Below, one piece after another: positions 12,029 through 23,309 of a DNA stretch of 64,000 bases. Origin of the DNA: Datura wrightii (Eukaryota > Streptophyta > Magnoliopsida > Solanales > Solanaceae); assembly GCA_035772735.1 (NCBI GenBank), contig JASDFA010000018.1, forward strand, positions 138,203,501 through 138,267,500. Direction: 5' to 3'. The first letter of the stretch is position 1, and each line of letters begins with the position of its first letter. Position numbers and translations under genes: made by a program. Under the pieces are notes generated by a model that saw nothing but the letters and a program-made list of their open reading frames with translations, was not told the DNA's origin and searched no databases.

Positions 12029-15000
12029 ATGAATCAAGAGGGAACTTCATTAAAAACCAAAAAAGTAAAAGGCAAGGAATACATGCAAGCTGGAACACTT
12101 TCATCCATAGCAAAGAAAAGAGTTTCGTCATTGACAACAACAAAGCATGTTAAATCTTTATGGTCAATACCTCAAAAATTTTCCACTGTTGAAGCACACA
12201 CTTTACAAGAAGAAGTACAACAAGTTCGGCAGAATTCTTCTCTAAAAACACAAGATATACAGGAGCAAGTGCAACAGGTGTCTCAAAATTCTTCCTCTCT
12301 TAAAGCACAAGTTGTACAAGAATGAGTGCAACAAGTGCCTCTGGATTCTTCCATTGTGGTAGCACAAGTTGCAGAGAAAGGAATGAAACAAGTACCAACA
12401 GATACTTCCACTCTTAAAACACAAGATGTACATGACCAAATGCAAGAAGCGTCACTGAATTCTGCAGAAAATGAAGTACCTCGAGAACAAGGTAAGAATA
12501 TATAAATTTACTTCCAAAATATTGGAACACATTTCGATTATAAAATCAACTCACATTGTTGATATGTTTTTTAACTTTGCTTCATATTATTGAAGGTCCT
12601 TTGACTCAAAAATGAAAAAGAGGTAATGCAGTAATGCAAAGTTTACATGGACGCAAAGAGCATAAACTGATCATGTTGAATAGGTACAATCAACCCATTT
12701 GTCCTACAAAAGCCATAGTAACAGAGTTGGGTAGCTCCCTCGGTACATTGGCAAGGAATTCGATGCTTTTTCCTCTTCATATACATAATTGGAGGAATAT
12801 AGACACCAAAAAAGATATGCGGAATTATACAAGCGTTCGAGTTCCTACTTCTCTAATTTTCATTTAAAATATTACTACTTTTTACTAACCCAAGAATAAA
12901 TTGTAGAAGAAAAATGATATTCCTGATACTGCAGAAAAATGGATTTTGAAAGCAATTCAAGGTGCTTGGAGAAGGTATAAGAATAGCTTGTATAATAATC
13001 ACTTTAAATTATATGGTAATGATGAACTTCAAATCGAAAAAAAGCCTCAAGATGTTTCGGAAACTTATTTTAAGGATCTTCTCGTATATTAGAAATCTGA
13101 TGAATTCAAGGTAAGATATATACCATGACTAACTTTAAGATGTCTATGATTCATGTGGATATCCTTCAATATGTTAATAATTTGTTGACCCATTTATTTG
13201 CATAAAATGAGAGAAACAAATACCAATAATCGAAAAAAATTAAAGAATATGCATGTTGTTGGTAAAACAAGTTTTGCTGTGATCCGCGATAATTTGGTAT
13301 GTTCTATGTTTCTCACTAAATATGAACTTGTTGTCAGTAAAATATTTTGATATCAACATTTATGTAATTAGGAAAAAGAGAAGGAATCCTCCACTGATCT
13401 AACCCTTAAAGAAATCTTTGTGGCTACAAGATCAAGGAAATCTGGTTGAACATAAAAGGACTCTAGTGAGGATATAATCAGTAAAATTGTATGAATTTTA
13501 TTTAATTTCAAGGTTGTTGATATTGTTTATTTGTTATTATTGTATTAGTTTAATTTACTTGAATTCTCTTATCTTGACTTTGATTTGTAGGCTAAAATGG
13601 AGAAAATACAAAGTCAACAAAGCAAAGATAGCAGTCAGTCATCAGTTGACGCATTTGCAGCAGTCATGCGAACTGAACATCCAGGGTACCTGACATTGTA
13701 TGGGAAAGGAGTTGCCAAATATACTTTAAATGGAAATGGACATTCTAAACCATGTTCAAGTGCTACTGATGAGAGCATGCAAAAAATGGAGAAAATGGAA
13801 GAGAGGATGCATCAGAGGATGGTGGAAAAATTAGAACAACAAAAGACAACCATATGTCAGGAAGTTACAATTGAAATCCTTGCACGACTTAATACTATGC
13901 ACCCTGGACTTCAATTGGATGCTGACATATTGGCAGCATTATGTGCTTAATCATCGCAACCAGTTGTTCCACTGATCAAACGGCCATCTGCCGGAAGCAA
14001 CAATCAAGGTATTTTTCTTCCTCCTTTTCTTGTTCCTCCTCTTTTTCTTCCTCTTCTTCTTCGCTTGCTTGCTGGGAAGGTGCTGTCTTATTTTTTTAGT
14101 TATTTTTTATTTTTGCTAGAGCTTGCTTGCTGGGGAGGTGTTGTCGAATTTTTTTCAGTTGTTGTTTTTGGATGGAATTTGTTCTTTCTTTATTCTGCTA
14201 GATTATATATTAATCCAAACACTGTCTAGAGCATTCTACATTGATGGTTCTCTCCCTGTAGTCATAATTCAACCCCGAAAATCAATAATTAGTTAAATAT
14301 TTAAAATAGAAGTAATTACTAGCCTTTGCTGAACGTGTATATGGCTGTAGTAGTTAGATCATATCGATCTTTCTAGGCAGTGTTTTATTCTCTATATGTT
14401 AGATTAAGTAAATTTTGAGCAACTGCCTTTGAACGAGTTTTCTTTATAGTGTATTGTTTATATGAATAAGAGTGAATTAAGTAGTATAAGTAGTCATTTT
14501 TCATAATCTTTTTCAGCTTTGACTCGTAATTTTCTTTATCTGTCTAGACATTTGTTCCTCTAACTACAAAACACCTTTAGATGACACAACTTTAGGCTAT
14601 TTACTTGATTATTAGCATAAAATTTCAAGATTCTTTGTTGTTATATTGGTGTTTCTTCTTGTGGACAAATAAAACAGGGCATATTTTACATCAGTTAAAT
14701 AAGTGAAAGTTTGAAATTTGTGTAAAGGCAATCTAAAATATATGTTGCTGCAACTTGGCTTATTGGGTTTATCAGTGTCAATTTTGAATAATTGTATTGG
14801 CGGAGAACAATTGATCATATGCACTTCTTATTATTATTTTTCTTCTTCTTCTTCTTCGCTTGCTTGCTGGGGAGGTGCTGCCGAATTTTTTTTCAATTAT
14901 TGTTTTTTGGCTGGAATTTATTCTTACTTTATTCTGTTGGATTATATATTAATCCAAATGCTATCTAGAGCATTCTACATTGATTCATTTTTCCCTGTAG

Positions 15001-17709
15001 TCGTAGTATCAACCTCGAAAATCAATAATTAGTTAAATATTTAAAATAGAAGTAATTACTAGCCTCTTCTGAACGTGTATATGGAAGTAGCAATCAGATC
15101 ATATAGATCTTTCTAGGTAGTGTTTTGTTCTTTATATGCTTGATTAAGTAAATTTTGAGCAACTACCTTTGAATGTGGTTTTTTATAGTGTATTATTTAT
15201 ATGAATAAGAGTAGAATAAGAAGTAATATAAGTAGTCATTTTCATAATCTTTTTCAGCTTTGACTCGTAATTTCCTTCATTCGTCTGGGTATTTGTTCCT
15301 CTAAATACCAAACATATTTAGAAGACATAGCTTTAGGCTATTTACTTGATTATTATCATGAAATTTCTTTATTCTTTGTTGTTATATTGGTGTTTTTTCT
15401 TGTGGCCAAATAAAACAGGGCATATTTTACATCAGTTAAACAAGTGAAAGTTTGAAATTTGTGTAAAGGCAATCATATGTTGCTGCAACCTGGCTTATTG
15501 GGTTAATTAGTATCAATTTTTGATAATTGTGTTGGCGGAGAACAATTGATTATATGCTCTTCTTTTTCTTCTTCTTCTTCTTCATTTGCTTGATGGGGAG
15601 GTGCTGCCTTATTTTTCAGTTATTTTTGTCTTTTTGCTAGATCTTGCTTGCTGGGGAGGTGCTGCCGATTTTTTTTCAGTTATTATTTTTTTCCTGGAAT
15701 TTGTTCTTTCTTTATTCTGCTAAATTATATATTAATCCAAACACTGTCTAGAGCATTCTACATTGATGGTTCTCTCACCGTAGTCATAATATCAACCCCG
15801 AAAATTAATAAGTAGTTAAATATTTAAAATAGAAGTAATTACTAGCCTCTGCTGAACGTGTATATGGCAGTAGCAGTTAGATCATATAGATATTTCTAGG
15901 CAGTGTTTTGTTCTTTATATTCTAGATTAAGTAAACTTTGAGCAACTTCCTTTGAATGAGTTTGTTTTATAGTTTATTATTTATATGAATATGAGTTAAA
16001 TAAGGAGTAGTATAAGTAGTCATTTTCATAATCTTTTTCACCTTTACTCGTAATTTTCTTTATCCGTCTGGACATTTATTCCTCTAACCACCAAACACCT
16101 TTAGATGACACAAATTTAGGCTATATACTTGTTTATTAGCATGAATTTCAAGATTCTTTGTTGTTATGTTGGTGTTTTTTCTTGTGGCCAAATAAAACAA
16201 GGCATATTTTACATAAGTTAAACGAGTGAAAGTTTGAAATTTGTGTAAAGGCAATCTAAAAGATATGTTGCTGCAACCTGGCTTATTGGGTTTATCAGTA
16301 TCAATTTTGGATAATTGTGTTGGCGGCACACAATTGATCATATGCTCTTCTTCTTCTTCTTCTTCTTCTTCTTCTTCTTCTATGCTTGCTTGTAGGGAGG
16401 TGCTTCCTTATTTTTTCAGTTATTTTTGTCTTTTTGCTAGAGCTTGTTTTTTGGGGATGTTCTGCCCAATTTTTTTTTCAATTATTGTTTTTTCGCTGGA
16501 ATTTGTTCTTTCTCTATTCTACTGGATTATATATTAATCCAAACTCTATTTAGAGCATTCTACATTGATGCATTTCTCCCCGTAGTCATTATATCAACCC
16601 CAAAAATCAATATTTAGTTAAATATTTAAAATAGAAGTAATTATCAGCCTCTGCTAAATGTGTATATGGCAGTAGCAGTTAGATCATATCGATCTTTCTA
16701 GTCAATGTTTTGTTCTTTATATGCTAGATTAAGTAAACTTTGAGCAACTGCCTTTGAATGAGTTTGTTTTATAGTGTATTATTTATAAGAATAAGAGTGA
16801 AATAAGTAGTATAAGTAGTCATTTTCATAATCTTTTTCAGCTTTGACTTGTAATTTTCTTTATCCGTCTGGACATTTGTTCCTCTAACTACCAAACACCT
16901 TTAGATGACACAACTTTAGGCTATTTACTTGATTATTAGCATGAAATTTCAAGATTCTTTGTTGTTATGTTGGTGTTTTTTCTTGTGGCCAAATAAAACA
17001 GGGCATATTTTATATCAATTAAATAAGTAAAAGTTTGAAATTTGTGTTAAGGCAATCTAAAGGATATGTTGTTGCAACTTGGCTTATTGCGTTGATCAGT
17101 ACCAATTTTGGATAATTGTGTTGGCAGAGAACAATTGATCATATGCTCTTCTTCTTCTTCTTTTTCTTCGTTTCCTTCTTCTTCTCTTGCTTGCTGGGGA
17201 GGTGCTGCCTTATTTTTTCAGTTATTTTTTTCTTTTTGCTGGAGCTTGCTTGCTGGGAAGGTGCTGCCGAATTTTTTTCAATAATTATTTTTTGGCTGGA
17301 ATTTGTTCTTTCTTTGTTCGACTGGATTATATATTAATCCAAATGTTGTCTAGAGCAATCTACTTTGATGCATTTCTCCCTGTAGTCATAATATCAACCC
17401 CAAAAATAAATAATTAATTAAATATTTAATATAGAAGTAATTACCAACTGTTGTTGAATGGGTATATGGCAATAGCAGTATATAGAAGTAGCTGGGGAGA
17501 GGGGAGCAGTATTGCCGGGATGTAATAATTGTGTTACATTTTTATCTAGTTTGCATTTGATCTCCGAGATGTGTTTAATTCCTTCATTTCAAGTGTAGTT
17601 GGTTATCTTTAATTTAACTTTTTATTTGGTTCATAACTTTAATTTATCGTTTTTTACAGGTGGAGAAAACATACAAGGGGATGATGACAATATTGAAGAC
17701 CTTACTTGA
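12029..17709 (+). pseudogene. Decayed CACTA TNPA / Transposase_24-type gene, 7 exons
   Basis: The likely start is the ATG at 12029. Exons by splice signals are about 12029-12491, 12596-12840, 12907-13110, 13204-13296, 13372-13488, 13591-14008 and 17660-17709. Exon 1 encodes about five degenerate repeats of a 20-residue VQQVxQNSSxLKxQ unit, probably a coiled coil. Exon 2 has the Transposase_24 signature (GRKEHKLIMLNRYNQPI, SSLGTLARN), and exon 3 has EKWILKAIQGAWRRYKN. Exon 6 has HPGYLTLYGKGV, a Met/Glu-rich coiled coil and a C-terminal LDADILAALCA block. In-frame stops at 12323, in exon 2 start, at 13090, at about 13447 and 13453 and after 13947 disable it. Proteins of this family bind CACTA ends. 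The last intron (14009-17659) holds a large tandem repeat. Confidence 0.7.
14058..17480 (+). repeat. Tandem repeat of about 740-800 bp, five copies, within an intron
   Basis: A landmark ATTATATATTAATCCAAA recurs at 14202, 14941, 15724, 16526 and 17326, giving spacings of 739, 783, 802 and 800 bp. Each unit has a TTC microsatellite, the motif GCTTGCTTGCTGGGGAGGTGCTG (often twice), the landmark, and an AT-rich tail with 'ttaggctatttacttgattattagcat'. The first and last copies are incomplete. The whole array sits between the donor at 14008 and the acceptor at 17660 of the CACTA gene. ORFs in it are repeat translations rich in Ser or Phe, not genes. Confidence 0.9.
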
Positions 17710-18010
17710 CATAATTGGTTGGAAGTTTTAGAAGCTTCAAATGCACTAGCACAACTCTATTGTTTTATGATATTTTGGAACTTAGTCTAGTTCGACTCTT
17801 CTGTTTTCTGATGTATTGAAACATGTGGGCTAACCTAAATTTTTTTGTTTTCTATCAAATTGAAACTTGTGGTAACTGCTGAAACAGTTCTTTTGGGATA
17901 CTTTGGCAATATGGATATATTATATATGATTGCGATATTTTGGATTACATATGTATGATTCAGATTATTAATGATTTTCTTATGTGATTTATATAAATTT
18001 TAGTGTATTT

Positions 18011-18044
18011 TATATATATATGTGTGTGTGTGTATATATATATA
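18011..18044. repeat. TA/TG microsatellite
   Basis: A run of (TA)n, (TG)n and (TA)n near the CACTA 3' end. Confidence 0.9.
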
Positions 18045-18104
18045 ATTAGTAATAATTATTATATTTACAACCTATTCTATATTAGAAATTATTGTGTTTC
18101 TATA

Positions 18105-18490
18105 CAAAACTTTTACAAAACCGTTGCAACAGAAAATACAACTGTTGTGGTAGCCTTATGGAAAGTTGCTATAATTAAAAAAATTTTGCAATAATAGTTA
18201 AAACCGTTGCAATAGCGTAAAAGAATGTTGCGAAAACCTCTATTACAACAGGTTTTAACCGTAACCACTGATGTAATATAACAATTGCTATAAAGGGGAT
18301 GAATAACTGTTGCTATAGAGGTTTCTATGGCAACAGTTCTTAGAATTGCTGCAACATCCGTTGCATAGAGCTACAGCAACGCGAGCAGATGTGACAGTCT
18401 TCAATCCGTTGCCTTTGGTATATGGCAACTGTTATTTAGCCTACTGCAATGCACTTGGAACCGTTGCAGTAGGTCTAATTTCTAGTAGTT
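18105..18490 (+). repeat. CACTA subterminal repeats and 3' terminus
   Basis: At least ten copies, in both orientations, of a core like CCGTTGCA, AACTGTTGC or TGCAACGG lie in 380 bp; examples are at 18120, 18203, 18355-18363 and 18460. They end in GGTCTAATTTCTAGTAGTT. Dense subterminal arrays are typical binding sites for TNPA-like proteins in CACTA elements. The final base is T where a CACTA end needs G. Confidence 0.7.
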
Positions 18491-19692
18491 CCATATGATT
18501 AAGTATGATTCATGATTTATTTTAATTTCACATTATTAGCTTACCACAGGGTTCTAGAGTCTAGACTTCCACTTTTTAGCTTGTGGTATGGTTTTATCCA
18601 AGGCTCCTCATAATATGTTTTCAGATTATACATGTACTATTATGATTCAGCTTAGTCGTAAGATGATGGTGCAGCTTCATTGAAAAACGATGGAGAGCAT
18701 ATGCATGTTTTAAGGAGTAATGTTTAGCACCGAGTAGGATAAGGGTTAAGTCAACCCTATTCCTCAGAACTACGTGCTATCGTTGGTGTTTTTAGATTAT
18801 TAGGGAGCTCCCTTGTGAGTTTTCCTTGCCCCTGAGGGTCTTTTAGCTTGATATCGATATCATGGTAGCACCCTTATCCTTGGAAAGGCATTGGATGGCT
18901 CCACCCACTTGTGTGTAATAGTCGGGACCATGTAAGCTCTATCGTGGTGATGTCGGTTATATGAAGAGCCTCCCATTGTTCCTCGTGATTTTCAGTTATA
19001 CATGTTTATCAGTTATGACATTATGTTTCAACAAGTTTGACCAAATATTCAGTTTTACTTATGATTATCAGTTTCATCTTTGGGTCATTCGAATTAGTTA
19101 TGATATTCAATCATGTTTAAATCATGTTTTTAAATAATAACATGCAATCCTTACTCTCAGAATCTTATCTTGAATGTGTTTTATGATATGCATGATTTCA
19201 GTTTTTACTTACTTAGCGGTTTTACTTACTTTGCATACTCAGTACATTCCAAGTACTGACCGCATACTTTATGATGTATCATTTCATGACACGGGCTCGG
19301 ACGTTCAGGTTCAGCCCCGCCGCTAGCCAGATTCTCAGATGTAGCATTTCTCAGCCTATTTATGAGTCCTCATCCTTCGAGGACCTTCTTATCAGCTTGT
19401 TATTAGTACTTTCAATTTTAGTTTATTAGTGAGTTAGTTGGGGTCTTTTCCCATCAACTCATCAGGTTGTAGAGGCTTATTAGCCATAACATGTATTCAG
19501 CTTCGGATCAGTGCTATGCTTTCTGTTGTTCAGATGTTATTAGATTTTCAGACTTTCGCTATTTCAAATATTAGATCTTCCGCATTTATTTGCGTTGACT
19601 TTAGATAACATGTTCATGCCATGGCTCTACTTGGAGCCTCTCGGGGTTCTTTGTCTCGTGTCTCGATTTAGGCCTATGTTCGGGTCCTGACA
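18491..19692 (+). repeat. Tekay-like LTR (G), 3' portion
   Basis: The sequence is collinear with the 3' LTR of element A (33430-34614): it shares 'agcttaccaca', 'tggtatggtttta', the 'ctatcgtggtgatgtcggttatatga' type block, 'tttgcatactcagtacatt' and the end ...CGGGTCCTGACA. At 19692 it stops, and pol sequence of element B follows at once (GCAACATGAGGATCC). So this is a solo LTR, or the last part of an element, inserted into B's integrase region. GCAAC (19693-19697) is the expected target-duplication copy. The LTR start lies left of the CACTA insertion, outside the window. Confidence 0.8.
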
Positions 19693-21108
19693 GCAACATG
19701 AGGATCCTATTATGGTGAAGCTAAAGGAAGCTAACCAAAATTAGAAGTTGGAGGTTTTCTCCCAAAGGAAAGATGGTGTTCTCCGATATCAAGGACGAAT
19801 ATGTGTGCTAGTTGTAGATGACTTAGAGAAGACATTAAGTGAGTCTCATGGCTCTTGGTACTTTATCCATCCGAGTGCCACCGAGATGTACCGTGATCTA
19901 CGGGAAGTCTATTGGTGGATGGAATTAAGAAGGACATAGCACAGTTTATGGAAAAGTGTCCAAATTGTCAGCAGGTGAAGGTTGAGCATCAGAAACTTGG
20001 AGGTATGCTTTAGGATATTTGCATTCCCACTTGGAAGTGGGAAGAGATCAACATGGACTTCGTTACAAGTTTTCCTCGTACACGTTGACAATATGACTCT
20101 ATATGGGTGATTGTAGACAGGTTGACAAAATCAGCTCATTTTTTACCGGTTAAAACTTACAACTCAGCTGAAGGTTATGCTAGATTATACATTCAGGAGT
20201 TAGTTCGGCTGCATGAATTCCCTTTGTCCGTCATCTCAGATAGGGGTACTTACCTTTCAGTTTTAGAGATTTTTTCATAAAGGACTTGGTACTCAAGTAA
20301 AGCTTCACAAAGCTTTTCACCTGCAGATAGATGGTTAGGGAGATCAGACCATTCAAACTCGTGAGGACATGCTGAGAGCATGTGTTATTGATTTCAAGGA
20401 TAGTTGGGATGATCACTTGCCTCTTATCGAGTTTGCTTACAATAACAGTTATTACTCTAACATTCAGATAACTCCATTTGAGGCTCTTTACAGATGAAGG
20501 TGTTGATCAACTATTGGATGGTTTGAGGTAGGTAAGTCTTTGTTAATAAGGATGGATTCACTTCATGAGGCCATGGAAAAGGTTTAGCTTATTAGAGAAA
20601 GGCTGAAAACAACTCAGAGTCGTTAGAAATCTTATGCAGATATGAGGTGGAGAGAGCTTGAGTTTGAGGTTGATGATTAGGTATTTCTGAAGGTGTCTCC
20701 CATGGAGAGAGTGATGAGGTTCGGAAAGAAAGGGAATCATAGTACGTAATATATTGGTCCTTAAGGATTCTGAGGTGAGTTGGCAAGGTGTCATATGAGT
20801 TGGAACTACCAGTGGGAGTTAGCTTCGGTGCATCCAGTTTTTCATGTATCTCTGTTAAAGAAATACATCGGTGACCTATCCTTTGTTGTTCTAGTGGGAA
20901 ACATATGTGTGAAGGATAGACTTACCTATGAGGAGGTTCTAATTAATATCCTTGATTATCAGGTTCGAAAGTTGATAAATAAGAAAAAATAGCTTCAGTG
21001 AAGGTATTATGGATAAATCAACTTGTTGAGGGAGCTACGTGGGAAGCCAAAGTAGATATGATGGCTATATACCCACATTTTTTCCTTTCCAGCTCAGTTC
21101 CAGCATAA
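19693..21108 (+). pseudogene. Integrase and C-terminal chromodomain-like region of element B
   Basis: The fragment starts just after RNase H (ILxKLKEANQN, EVFSQRKDGVLRYQGRICV). It has the HHCC zone (SATEMYRDLREVYWW, then CPNCQQVKVEHQ near 19965), the integrase core start (SIWVIVDRLTKSAHFLPVKT, ISDRGT near 20240), a YNSAEGYARLYIQELVRLH helix and the tail (ASVHPVFHVSLLKKYIGD, EVLINILDYQVRKL). Many stops and frameshifts break it. Integrase would insert the cDNA; the tail matches the chromodomain region of Tekay chromoviruses. The start is set by the LTR G insertion, not by a start codon. Confidence 0.85.
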
Positions 21109-21316
21109 GGTATCACTTTTAGTTTCATTTCAAGTTCATATCTCTAAGTTCCTTTCATGTCATAACATGTATATATGTTTTATGAATTCAGTTCAGCTAT
21201 GTATATCAGTCCGGAGTCAGTCACTCCATCAATTTTCAATTTCAATTATTCAGTTTTGGGATTGTAGTTCCTAGACTTTCAGTATGCTTATTCTACATTC
21301 AAGGATGAATGTTTCC

Positions 21317-21329
21317 AAGGGGGAGATAA
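21317..21329 (+). promoter_or_regulatory. Polypurine tract of element B
   Basis: AAGGGGGAGATAA lies directly before the LTR start TGTAACACCC. The same arrangement is seen for element A at 32216-32228. Confidence 0.8.
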
Positions 21330-22645
21330 TGTAACACCCGAAAAGTCCCTATGATCAAGCCCTAGACATGTAGCAAATTTAGCAGAAAAATTTGGATTTT
21401 TCTCTCAAAACGACTCATGGTATGAGTTATTGTTCCTTGGTACGGCTTGTAAGAGGGAGTCATGGTGAGCAAGCAGTGTTTTTAAGCCAGTGATAACAAC
21501 TTGTGGAATGAGTCATAGTTTGAAGTAACAAGTCATTGTCAGGAGTAGTGGTAAGCTACTGGTTGTCATATCCTGAACCAACGAGTCAAGGAATGACCCA
21601 TTGTTTGGTGCGACGGGACGTGGAATGCAATCGTGGTTTGGACCTGCTGAGCGAAAGAGTGATATCATGAGTCAAGATATGACTCGTTATTCAAAACAAT
21701 GAGTCATGGTAGGCATACTTAGTGAGATATCTAGTATACATAAATATTTATGAACTCTTAACTTATGATTCCATGATTATGACTTATGAAGTCTATTTCA
21801 ATTATGCACGATTTTATTATTTGGACAAGCCCATGCAAGTTATGTTTATTATGATTTAGCCAAGTCTAATAAGATCAGTTTATGACATGATTTGGAGTCA
21901 AGACTCCCAATGCATCTTATGATATGATATGGGTCAAGATTCCCAAAATGTTTAGATTCAAGCTATGTTTTCAAAATATGATTATATGACCACTATGCAT
22001 GTTTTGTGAGTAGTGATTAACACCGAGTAGGCTAGGGGTTTCGATGTTCTCGCGCCAATGCATGTATTTATATATGTGGGACCTCCTAGAGAGTTTTCCC
22101 CCTCCCCAAGGGGCTCATCTTAATATCGATATCATGGTTTAGCGTCCCTAGCCCTAGCAAGGTTTTGGACGGCTCTGCCCACTTGAGTGTAATAGTTGGG
22201 GAATCACGTAAGCTCTATCATGATGGTGTCAGTTATGACGAGTCTCCTATTGTTCCTCATGGTTTTAGTTACACATGTTCATGACTTATGATATTATGTT
22301 TTATGGTAGGTTTTACCCAATGATAACTTTATGAGCTTTTACTTATTATTTCAGTTATGAAAAGTTATATGAGTTCTATTTTTAAATCTTGAGTGATTAT
22401 GTTTAGCTATGATAACCATTATGTATATCTCAGATTCAGCTTTTAACATGCAACCCTTGCTCTCATAATCCTTTTGATTTATATGCATCATTTCATCTAA
22501 TGTTTTACTGAGCATGGTTTACTTACCTTACATACTCAGTACATTTCAAATACTGACTGCATACTCTATGCTATGTTGTTTCATGATATAGGTTTGGGTG
22601 ATCTAGCTCAGTGTCGCTGATAGATTGTTGTCATCTCAGTCCAGT
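21330..22645 (+). repeat. 3' LTR of element B, first part
   Basis: Starts TGTAACACCCGAAAAGTCCC. The U3 region (21400-21720) is packed with variants of GACTCATGG / ATGAGTCA, many in inverted pairs. It then follows the standard Tekay LTR order to '...atctcagtccagt', where element A begins. CCAGT at 22641-22645 is the left target copy. About 230 bases of untranslated sequence (21109-21329) separate it from the last pol stop. Confidence 0.85.
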
Positions 22646-23309
22646 TGTAATACCCAGGAAGTGCCCAAGAGTAGACTTGGGATTTAAAAATTGAAAGTGG
22701 AAGAAATCTGGAAAATGTTCTCAAAACAGGTCGTGGTATAGATCGTTGGTGCCACCACCAACTCGTTGGATGTGTACGTGGTGAGGTTTTGCAGGTTGGA
22801 GTTGGAAGTAACGGGTCCCAGAACAACCCATTGTTTGATGTTACGAGTCGTTGGATGGAGTCGTTGGATGGAGGGATCCTTGGTCAAGGAGGAAGTAATG
22901 AGTCATGGAACGACCCGTTGCAGGTAACAACGGGTCATGGTCAGCAGTTGTGTAAAGGGATCCCAAGTTAAGGCAGTGATGATTATGACTGGCAGCAATA
23001 AGTTGTTGGAGCTAGCAACGACCCATCCTGTATGGTCATGATGAGGGATTAGAGACCTGAACTTAGGGAGTAGCAAGGAGTGATAATGACGGACCATTGG
23101 AGCTTGCAACGGATCATGTTGACGTCCGTTGTCAGGGGAAGTTCAATTTTTCCAATGTTTTCATTAAGGGTATTTTCGTCATTCCTAAGCCCTAGGGTCC
23201 TAAACTACGTCATTTTAGGCTCGAAATGAAGTGTTTTATGAGGGATAAATCTATCCTAGGCTCATTCTCATCCATGCATGCAAATTGAAGGGTTTGGAAG
23301 GTGATCAAG
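22646..23309 (+). repeat. 5' LTR fragment of element A
   Basis: Collinear with the start of the 3' LTR at 32229: shared landmarks include 'ggttggagttggaagtaa', 'gatgttacgagtcgttggat' and 'cctaagccctagggtcctaaact'. It contains many ACGACCCGTTG / AACGGGTCATGG inverted motifs. It ends '...aaggtgatcaag', where element E is inserted; the 3' LTR continues there with 'ttaggatccc'. Confidence 0.85.

Larger units (their letters stand above)
9930..18490 (+). mobile_element. CACTA (En/Spm) transposon, 3' part
   Basis: Three signals agree. First, a decayed multi-exon gene of the Transposase_24 / PttA-TNPA type fills 12029-17709. Second, a cluster of short subterminal repeats built on CCGTTGCA / TGCAACGG lies at 18105-18480. 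Third, the right end reads ...AATTTCTAGTAGTT, whose reverse complement AACTACTAGAAATT differs from a CACTACTAGAAA terminus only at the first base. The 5' terminus is not in the window. To the right the sequence continues as a Tekay LTR, so the CACTA had inserted into that LTR. Confidence 0.7.

Noticed and set aside
14718..17417. ORFs rich in Ser or Phe (for example 16241-16537, 17116-17337)
   Set aside because: They are translations of the TTC microsatellite and its surroundings in the 740-800 bp tandem repeat; the same ORF recurs once per repeat unit.
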